5,353 nucleotides of DNA from Clostridia bacterium (GTDB taxonomy: Bacteria; Bacillota; Clostridia; Christensenellales; Borkfalkiaceae), in NCBI GenBank assembly GCA_017646555.1, contig JAGCMG010000067.1, forward strand, positions 1 through 5,353, given 5' to 3'. Position numbers and translations under genes: made by a program. Positions within the stretch are counted from its first letter, which is position 1. Each line of letters opens with the position of its first letter. The notes beneath the pieces are model-generated. The model was given only the letters and a program-made list of their open reading frames with translations. It was not told the origin of the DNA and ran no database searches. Below, piece by piece: positions 1-4,936 of the stretch.

Positions 1-22
1 AATATTGTAAAATACTAGTAAT

Positions 23-29
23 AAGGAGA
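23..29 (+). promoter_or_regulatory. Ribosome binding site of the Asp23-family gene
   Basis: AAGGAGA lies 4 nt before the ATG at 34, a strong Shine-Dalgarno match that fixes this start. The 8-mer TAAGGAGA at 22-29 is the exact reverse complement of TCTCCTTA at 386-393, just after the stop codon of the same gene. Confidence 0.85.
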
Positions 30-33
30 TATT

Positions 34-384
34 ATGTCAGTTAAAACTAATAACGTTTACGGTAGAATTTCAATTTCAAATGCAACCATTGCTAAATTCG
101 TTTCGCACGTCGGAATGGATTCTTATGGTATTGTTGAATTTGCCGAATTCGGCTTTTTAGATAAAATTGCTGGCATTTTTAAGCCACATTCCATTACTAA
201 AGGTGTTAAAGTAAGTGCTGTCGGTGATAGAATTGGCATTGACGTTTATATCGTTGCTAAATACGGTGTTTCTATCAGAGCCGTTGCTGAAGCGTTAAAG
301 GAATCTATCAAATATAAAGTTGAAAAATTCTCTGGTATGCTCGTTGGTCACGTTAACGTTAATATTATCGACGTTAGAAAATAA
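34..384 (+). CDS. yloU: Asp23/Gls24 family protein (YloU-like)
   Basis: This is a small soluble protein of 116 residues with no signal peptide or membrane segment, matching the usual length of short YloU-type Asp23/Gls24 (DUF322) proteins. Family features visible are the N-terminal YGRISIS strand (residues 9-15), the central GVKVSAVGDRIGIDVYIVAK region (about 58-77), the YGVSIRAVAEAL helix and the C-terminal GHVNVNIIDV strand (about 105-114). Family members are linked to the cell envelope and alkaline or general stress in Gram-positive bacteria, but their biochemical role is poorly defined. The gene lies 42 nt upstream of fakA, the same order as yloU-yloV in Bacillus subtilis, so the two are probably co-transcribed. 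The family call is secure. The symbol rests on gene order and should be read as 'yloU-like'. The promoter probably lies largely or wholly before the window. Confidence 0.88.
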   Translation: MSVKTNNVYGRISISNATIAKFVSHVGMDSYGIVEFAEFGFLDKIAGIFKPHSITKGVKVSAVGDRIGIDVYIVAKYGVSIRAVAEALKESIKYKVEKFSGMLVGHVNVNIIDVRK

Positions 385-387
385 TTC

Positions 388-416
388 TCCTTAATTTATA
401 ACTTTAAACATAAGGA
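388..416 (+). promoter_or_regulatory. fakA ribosome binding site within a possible sequestering hairpin
   Basis: The fakA Shine-Dalgarno sequence AAGGA (412-416) lies 10 nt before its ATG at 427. TCCTTA (388-393), starting 4 nt after the upstream stop codon, is the exact reverse complement of TAAGGA (411-416), so a 6-bp stem with a 17-nt loop could hide the site. A ribosome terminating at 382-384 would cover the left arm and free the site, which would couple fakA translation to the upstream gene. The complementarity is seen directly; the coupling is inference, and six pairs with a long loop is a weak structure. Confidence 0.4.
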
Positions 417-426
417 TTTTATATAT

Positions 427-2061
427 ATGCAAAAATTAATAAACGGGGCAACTTTTAAGTCAATCGTTTTGACTGCGGGTAAGTTATTTGAAATTAACCG
501 TCAAGCGATTGATGCTTTGAACGTTTTTCCAGTTCCTGATGGCGATACTGGTACGAATATGTGTTTTACTATGCAGTCGGCTGTTAAATCAGTTATGGCT
601 TGCGGTTCTAATAATTTATCAGACGTTGCAGATGCCGCTTCTAAGGGCGCGCTTCGTGGGGCAAGGGGTAATTCAGGCGTTATTTTATCACAAGTAATGC
701 GTGGCCTTTGCAGTGTTATTAGAGATTATGCTGAAGTTGATACTTCAAAGTTTGCAAAAGCGCTTAAAAGTGCTGCTGAAGTTGCGTACGGTGCCGTGTC
801 TGTACCAAAAGAAGGTACCATTTTAACCGTTATTAGAATGATTTCTGAACACGCACACTCAATTTGCTTGAAAAAGAAGGATTTTGAGTCTTTCTTTGCT
901 GATATTATTGAAAAGGGTCATGAAGCCGTTGAAATTACGCCTACACTTTTACCAGTTCTTAAAAAAGCAGGCGTTGTAGACGCTGGTGGTAAAGGCCTTA
1001 TGTGCTTGTTTGAAGCGATGTATAAAGTTATTATCGGCGAAACCGTTGATGATGCTACTTTGCCAAAAGAACAAGAACAAGTTGCTGTTGAAGCGTCAAT
1101 GGAACATGCTGATATTATGTCGCTTGGTAACATTGAATTTGCTTATTGTACGGAATTTTTCATCATAAATATTAAGAAAAAGACAACTTTAGCCGATATC
1201 GAAAAACTTAGGGAAAGCCTAATGCATTTAGGTGATTGCGTTATCGTTATCGGGGATTTAGAACTTATTAAAGTTCACGTTCATACTAATAAACCTGGTA
1301 GAGCGCTTACACTTGCATTAGAACTTGGTGAACTTGATAAAGTTAATATTGATATTATGCTTGAACAAAACCGTGCTTTAAAGAAAAAACTTGAAGCAGA
1401 AAAGAAAGAAATTGGTATGCTTGCAATTTCTTCTGGTGACGGTATTTCGGCTATATTTAAAGATTTACTCGTTGACTCTTGTTTAGAGGGTGGTCAATCA
1501 ATGAATCCGTCGGCAAGTGATATTGCTGACGCTGCTATGAGAATCAATGCAGATAACTTAATTGTGTTCCCTAATAACAAAAATATTATACTTGCAGCAG
1601 AGCAAGCAAAGAACCTTATTGAAAACAAAAAACTACACGTTATTCCGACCAAAAACATACCACAAGGTTTCGCTGCTGCTATGGCGTTTAGCCCTGAAGT
1701 TTCGGTTGAAGAAAATAAGGCTAACATGATTCACTCATTAGACGCTGTAACCGTTGCTCAAATTACTTACGCCGTTAAAAATACTAAAATGGACGGCTTT
1801 GATATTAAAGAAAAAGATATCATAGGTGTTGATAATAAAAAGATTTTAGCCAAGGGTAAAGACGTTTCTAAAGTAGCTGTTCAAATGATTGAAAAGCTTC
1901 GTAGAAGTGAAGAAATTATCACTCTTTACTACGGTGCTGACGTTAAGGAAGAAGATGCAGTTTCTCTTCAAGAAAAAATTCAAGACCTTTATCCTGATTG
2001 TGACGTTCAACTTAACTACGGTGGTCAACCAATTTATTACTATTATATTGCATTAGAATAA
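427..2061 (+). CDS. fakA: Fatty acid kinase catalytic subunit FakA (DhaL / YloV family)
   Basis: FakA is a cytosolic kinase that transfers phosphate from ATP to a fatty acid held by a FakB (DegV-family) partner; the acyl-phosphate feeds phospholipid synthesis. The 544 residues match the family length and show three regions. The N-terminal DhaL domain (about 1-200) has LNVFPVPDGDTGTNM (31-45), whose aspartates D38 and D40 bind Mg-ATP, plus GARGNSGVILSQ (78-89), PKEGT (127-131) and AGVVDAGGKGL (181-191). The middle domain (about 230-325) has C241 and the H284/H286 pair, matching the metal-binding Cys/His positions I recall for this domain. The DegV-like C-terminal domain (about 328-544) has GGQSMNPSASDI (355-366), FPNNKNI (381-387), IPTKNIPQGFAA (406-417) and the terminal YGGQPIYYY. 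No key residue looks lost. A terminator-like hairpin follows the stop. Confidence 0.95.
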   Translation: MQKLINGATFKSIVLTAGKLFEINRQAIDALNVFPVPDGDTGTNMCFTMQSAVKSVMACGSNNLSDVADAASKGALRGARGNSGVILSQVMRGLCSVIRDYAEVDTSKFAKALKSAAEVAYGAVSVPKEGTILTVIRMISEHAHSICLKKKDFESFFADIIEKGHEAVEITPTLLPVLKKAGVVDAGGKGLMCLFEAMYKVIIGETVDDATLPKEQEQVAVEASMEHADIMSLGNIEFAYCTEFFIINIKKKTTLADIEKLRESLMHLGDCVIVIGDLELIKVHVHTNKPGRALTLALELGELDKVNIDIMLEQNRALKKKLEAEKKEIGMLAISSGDGISAIFKDLLVDSCLEGGQSMNPSASDIADAAMRINADNLIVFPNNKNIILAAEQAKNLIENKKLHVIPTKNIPQGFAAAMAFSPEVSVEENKANMIHSLDAVTVAQITYAVKNTKMDGFDIKEKDIIGVDNKKILAKGKDVSKVAVQMIEKLRRSEEIITLYYGADVKEEDAVSLQEKIQDLYPDCDVQLNYGGQPIYYYYIALE

Positions 2062-2068
2062 ACTAAAA

Positions 2069-2097
2069 AGGGGAAGATTTTCTTCCCCTAAATTTTT
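2069..2097 (+). terminator. Terminator-like hairpin between fakA and recG
   Basis: GGGGAAGA (2070-2077) pairs with TCTTCCCC (2081-2088) around a TTT loop, with one more A-T pair at 2069/2089. The tail is TAAATTTTT, so the T-run starts 4 nt after the stem (2093-2097). The stem is GC-rich and convincing, but the interrupted tract suggests incomplete termination, leaving read-through into recG possible. Confidence 0.7.
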
Positions 2098-2117
2098 ATA
2101 AAAAGATTAGATTTTTT

Positions 2118-2121
2118 CAGG
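2118..2121 (+). promoter_or_regulatory. Weak ribosome binding site candidate for recG
   Basis: CAGG, 9 nt before the ATG at 2131, is the only Shine-Dalgarno-like sequence in the T-rich leader, and it is much weaker than the AAGGA-type sites of the neighbours. The start is nevertheless supported by protein content: the conserved N-terminal segment NIKGIS begins at residue 5, as expected for short RecG N-termini. Confidence 0.35.
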
Positions 2122-2130
2122 CTTTTTTGT

Positions 2131-4140
2131 ATGGAAATAAAAAATATTAAAGGCATTAGCGATAAGCGCGAAATTGAATTTAATAAAATGGGTATTTTTG
2201 ATACGGCTGATTTAATTAAGTGTTTTCCTCGTCGATATTTAGACTTAAGAGAAAGACAACATTTATCGGCTGTTTATCACAACGACTTTGCGTTAACCGT
2301 CGGTACGGTCGTTTCTATGCCACAAAATTATATAACAGCAAGACGTGGGTTTGTCAAAGTATATTGTGAACAAGAAGGATTGCCATTTACTGCTATTTGG
2401 TTTAACCAGCCGTACGTTTTATCAAAACTTACCCCAGGTGAAAAATATCTATTCTATGGTAGAGTAAGAAAATCTTTTGATGAAATTAGCATTGTAAATC
2501 CAACTTTTGAACTTCTTGATAAAAATTATAACTTAAAAGGAATTATTCCACAATACACTGTAAAAGGAACTATTCCACAAAAATTAATGCGCACTTCAGC
2601 GCGTCTTGCCGTTAACATAGAAAAGCCAAAATCAATAATTCCAAAGTTACTTTTAGATAAATATAAACTTTCCGATTTATATACGGCTTACGTTAACGTT
2701 CATAACCCAAAAACTATAGAAGATAACGTTTCAGCATCCGAAAGAATTGCTATAGAAGAGTATTTTGCGTTAATTTCAGCGTTTAAGTTTGTTAAGGGCG
2801 CAAGGGAACAAGTTCGAATAAATAAGTATACCACAACGCGTAGTGATATAAACGATTTTATTTCTCACTTTCCGTTTGAGTTTACGGACGGGCAGAAAAA
2901 CGCTCTTAACGATATTTATAATGATTTAAGTGGTGTTACGATTATGAACCGTCTTATGCAAGGTGACGTTGGTAGCGGAAAAACTGCCGTTAGTTTGGTT
3001 GCTATTTATATTGCTGTAAAAAGTGGTTTTCAAGCGTCAATGCTTGCGCCGACTGAAGTTTTGGCTAAGCAAAATTATGAAATAGTGAAAAAATATTTTC
3101 CGTTTAATCGCGTGGCGATTTTGACGGGTTCAACTACGAAAAGTGAAAAAAATTCAGTTAAAAAAGCGCTTAAAAACGGTGAAATTGATGTTTTAGTGGG
3201 CACTCACGCAATTTTGCAAGACGACGTTGAATTTTCTAACCTTTCTTTATGCGTTTGTGACGAACAGCAACGCTTTGGTGTTGCGCAAAGGAGTGCGCTG
3301 GTTAACAAGGGGAATATTCCCGACGTTTTAGTTATGAGCGCTACTCCGATACCAAGAACACTTTCGTTGATTTTCTTTGGCGATTTAGATATTACGACTA
3401 TTTCCGATAAGCCAAAAGAAAGAATTCCTATTCAAACCAACGTAGTAAAAAAAGAAAAATACGCCGATATGATTAATTATATTCGCCGTGAAGTGTTGTC
3501 GGGTAAGCAAGCATACTTCGTTTGCCCGAAAGTTGAGGGAGATGAAGAGGGCGAAATTATGAGCGTTACTGAACTTTACGATAGTTTATCTGAACGATTA
3601 ACTGACGTTAAGTTTGCGCTTTTACACGGCAAAATGAAAGATAAAGAAAAGACCGAAGTAATGGAACGATTTAAAAATCGTGAAATTGATTGCTTGGTTT
3701 CTACCACCGTAATTGAAGTTGGTATTGACGTGCCAAACGCATCTATTATGGTTATTCATAACGCTGAAAGATTTGGGCTTTCGCAGTTGCACCAATTAAG
3801 GGGTAGGGTAGGACGCTCAGATATTAAGAGTTATTGCTTTTTACTTTCTGATAGTGAAACACCTACTGCCATTGAAAGATTATCGCTTATAGCAAGCACT
3901 AACGACGGCTTTAAGATTTCCGAATATGACTATGATTTGCGTGGTGGTGGTGACTTTTTAGGGGTTCGTCAAAGTGGTAAACTTATGACCGATTTAGGTA
4001 ATTTAAAATATTCGCCCGGTGCGATTTTTACGGCTAAAAAAATATCTGATGAGTTCTTTTCATTAGGGCTTGACACTTCAATAATTAAAGAAGTCGCTAT
4101 GTCAAAATATCATAAATTAGAAGAAATTACAATGAATTAA
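2131..4140 (+). CDS. recG: ATP-dependent DNA helicase RecG
   Basis: RecG is a superfamily 2 double-strand DNA translocase that reverses stalled forks and processes Holliday junctions and D- or R-loops. The 669 residues are close to the B. subtilis length (about 680). The N-terminal part holds a helix-hairpin-like start (NIKGIS...FPRRYLDL, 5-39) and the wedge/OB-fold region (about 50-130). The helicase core shows DGQKNAL (253-259), Walker A GDVGSGKT (278-285), APTEVLAKQ (306-314), GTHAILQ (357-363), motif II DEQQRFGV (377-384), SATPIPRT (403-410), LLHGKM (497-502), STTVIEVGIDVPNA (524-537) and motif VI QLHQLRGRVGRS (552-563). The C-terminal translocation element LRGGGDFLGVRQSG (602-615 region) is present. 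Motif II normally reads DEQH; Q380 replaces the histidine. The gene follows fakA by 69 nt and ends in a strong terminator. Confidence 0.97.
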   Translation: MEIKNIKGISDKREIEFNKMGIFDTADLIKCFPRRYLDLRERQHLSAVYHNDFALTVGTVVSMPQNYITARRGFVKVYCEQEGLPFTAIWFNQPYVLSKLTPGEKYLFYGRVRKSFDEISIVNPTFELLDKNYNLKGIIPQYTVKGTIPQKLMRTSARLAVNIEKPKSIIPKLLLDKYKLSDLYTAYVNVHNPKTIEDNVSASERIAIEEYFALISAFKFVKGAREQVRINKYTTTRSDINDFISHFPFEFTDGQKNALNDIYNDLSGVTIMNRLMQGDVGSGKTAVSLVAIYIAVKSGFQASMLAPTEVLAKQNYEIVKKYFPFNRVAILTGSTTKSEKNSVKKALKNGEIDVLVGTHAILQDDVEFSNLSLCVCDEQQRFGVAQRSALVNKGNIPDVLVMSATPIPRTLSLIFFGDLDITTISDKPKERIPIQTNVVKKEKYADMINYIRREVLSGKQAYFVCPKVEGDEEGEIMSVTELYDSLSERLTDVKFALLHGKMKDKEKTEVMERFKNREIDCLVSTTVIEVGIDVPNASIMVIHNAERFGLSQLHQLRGRVGRSDIKSYCFLLSDSETPTAIERLSLIASTNDGFKISEYDYDLRGGGDFLGVRQSGKLMTDLGNLKYSPGAIFTAKKISDEFFSLGLDTSIIKEVAMSKYHKLEEITMN

Positions 4141-4166
4141 AAAAACCACTTTTCAGTGGTTTTTTT
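4139..4166. terminator. Bidirectional intrinsic terminator between convergent genes
   Basis: CCACT (4146-4150) pairs with AGTGG (4155-4159) around a TTTC loop. Seven A (4139-4145) precede it and seven T (4160-4166) follow it, extending the stem to about 12 bp. Read on either strand it gives a hairpin followed by a U-tract, so it can end both recG (its last two stop-codon bases lie in the structure) and the minus-strand regulator gene, whose stop codon begins 6 nt away at 4172. Confidence 0.92.
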
Positions 4167-4171
4167 ATTTA

Positions 4172-4744
4172 TTAAACGTTTTTATATATGTACCAAAATA
4201 TTTCAAGCGCTTGTAAAGGGATACCTATTAAGAAGATATAAAATTTATCAAAAAACAATAAATAAATTGATAACAAAACTGTCCAAACAAGTGTTGTTAT
4301 GCTTAAAAATTGTAAAACTTTTCTTTTCCAAATACTTGAAAATATAAGGGTAATTATTGCAGTGGCAGGAAGCGCAAGGACGAATATTAAATACGTCGGT
4401 GCTGTTTCAGGGACGAAGTAAGTTAATAATACGTAAGCAACTGTTGCAACAAGCCAAACTAAAAGACTTGAAAGCGTTATAATTATTGTCTTTTTAAGGC
4501 GCGTTTTTTGGATATTTTTAGGCTTTTTTTCAGGTGATTCGTTAAGTAAATTATCAACCTTAACATTATATATATCGGCTATTTGTTTTAGCACGAATAC
4601 ATCTGGCACACCCTCAGCGCGTTCCCATTTAGACACGGCTTTATCTGAATAATTTAACTTATCGGCTAAGTTTTGTTGCGTTAAATTAAATGACTTACGA
4701 TATTTTATTAAATTTTTTGCCAAAACTTCTTTTTCGTTTTCCAT
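4172..4744 (-). CDS. XRE-family DNA-binding protein with four predicted C-terminal membrane segments
   Basis: The 190-residue protein starts with an XRE/Cro helix-turn-helix domain (about 7-67): LAKNLIKYRKSFNLTQQNLADKL, then the recognition helix region SDKAVSKWE (33-41) and LKQIADIYNVKVDNLL (52-67). A lysine-rich linker (about 70-85) leads to four hydrophobic stretches: about 86-111, 116-138, 144-165 and 167-188. The protein therefore looks like a transcription regulator anchored in the inner membrane. I do not recognise a named family for the membrane part. The start is firm: an in-frame TAA lies two codons upstream. There is no Shine-Dalgarno sequence before the ATG; a good promoter match ends 6 nt before it, suggesting a leaderless mRNA. 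The gene is convergent with recG and divergent from the DegV/FakB-like gene, which makes that gene and itself plausible targets. The signal sensed is unknown; membrane state or lipids is a guess from context. Confidence 0.88.
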   Translation of the reverse strand: MENEKEVLAKNLIKYRKSFNLTQQNLADKLNYSDKAVSKWERAEGVPDVFVLKQIADIYNVKVDNLLNESPEKKPKNIQKTRLKKTIIITLSSLLVWLVATVAYVLLTYFVPETAPTYLIFVLALPATAIITLIFSSIWKRKVLQFLSITTLVWTVLLSIYLLFFDKFYIFLIGIPLQALEIFWYIYKNV

Positions 4745-4750
4745 ATCTTA

Positions 4751-4779
4751 ATTTTAGCACTTTTTTACTGCGAAATCAA
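4751..4779 (-). promoter_or_regulatory. Predicted sigma-A-type promoter of the XRE regulator gene
   Basis: On the minus strand, TTGATT (4779-4774) is separated by exactly 17 bp from TAAAAT (4756-4751), matching four and five of six bases of the -35 and -10 consensus. Only 6 nt lie between the -10 element and the ATG, so transcription would begin at or within a base or two of the start codon. Predicted by eye, without experimental support. Confidence 0.6.
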
Positions 4780-4804
4780 GGAAAAATGCGAAAATTTTGT
4801 CTAT

Positions 4805-4860
4805 TCTACCCGTAGTAGAGTGTAAAAAATAAAACTCTACTAAATAAAATTAATCGTAGA
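4805..4860. promoter_or_regulatory. Candidate operator array of TCTAC/GTAGA half-sites
   Basis: TCTAC (4805-4809), GTAGA (4815-4819), TCTAC (4836-4840) and GTAGA (4856-4860) occur in alternating orientation. Their centres are 10, 21 and 20 bp apart, so all would face the same side of the helix. A related CTACC lies at 4866-4870 against the -35 box of the downstream gene, and another at 4806-4810 overlaps the first site. The array sits between the two divergent promoters, upstream of both. A dimeric XRE protein commonly binds such inverted half-sites, so the adjacent regulator is the natural candidate; this is inference. Confidence 0.45.
4813..4842. repeat. Perfect 9-bp inverted repeat, 12-nt spacer
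   Basis: TAGTAGAGT (4813-4821) is the exact reverse complement of ACTCTACTA (4834-4842). The arms are 21 bp apart centre to centre and contain the middle two half-sites of the candidate operator array. No T-tract follows on either strand, so it does not look like a terminator; a protein-binding dyad is more likely. Confidence 0.75.
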
Positions 4861-4870
4861 TTAAACTACC

Positions 4871-4899
4871 TTGCGTTTTTAAGGCAAAAAGGTTATCAT
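4871..4899 (+). promoter_or_regulatory. Predicted promoter of the DegV/FakB-like gene
   Basis: TTGCGT (4871-4876) and TATCAT (4894-4899) are separated by 17 bp. The -10 matches five of six consensus bases; the -35 matches only three, as might be expected of an activator-dependent promoter. Transcription would start near 4906, giving a leader of about 30 nt. Prediction by eye. Confidence 0.5.
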
Positions 4900-4912
4900 A
4901 AAGAAAAGGTTA
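4887..4912 (+). repeat. Direct repeat AAAAGGTTA overlapping the predicted promoter
   Basis: AAAAGGTTA occurs at 4887-4895 and again at 4904-4912, 17 bp apart. The first copy overlaps the predicted -10 box and the second the predicted transcription start. It could be a second regulator site or chance in an A-rich leader. Confidence 0.35.
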
Positions 4913-4923
4913 ATTTTAATAAA

Positions 4924-4930
4924 AAGGAAG
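4924..4930 (+). promoter_or_regulatory. Ribosome binding site of the DegV/FakB-like gene
   Basis: AAGGAAG ends 6 nt before the ATG at 4937; it is a good Shine-Dalgarno match and supports that start for a reading frame that runs off the window. Confidence 0.75.
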
Positions 4931-4936
4931 TGTTTT

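Noticed and set aside
8..13. TAAAAT as a -10 box for the Asp23-family gene
   Set aside because: It fits a -10 consensus in five of six bases, but the matching -35 would lie before the window start, and such hexamers are frequent in AT-rich DNA.
918..1133. Minus-strand open frame inside fakA
   Set aside because: It lies opposite a well-conserved part of fakA, has no ribosome binding site or recognisable domain, and is a shadow frame. The same applies to the minus-strand frames at 1494-1727 and 1846-2028 and the + strand frame at 986-1168.
4156..4347. 63-codon open frame on the + strand opposite the end of the XRE gene
   Set aside because: It overlaps the terminator T-tract, has no ribosome binding site and is antisense to the membrane segments of a gene with clear domain content; it is low-complexity shadow coding.
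4797..4826. Second + strand promoter for the FakB-like gene (TTGTCT near 4797 with TGTAAA near 4821)
   Set aside because: The -10 match is poor and the spacing is 18 bp; the pair at 4871-4899 is better placed and closer to the gene.
4868..4893. Hairpin ACCTT (4868-4872) / AAGGT (4889-4893) as a riboswitch or attenuator
   Set aside because: The stem is only 5 bp, overlaps the predicted promoter upstream of the transcript start, and competes with other short pairings in the same stretch.
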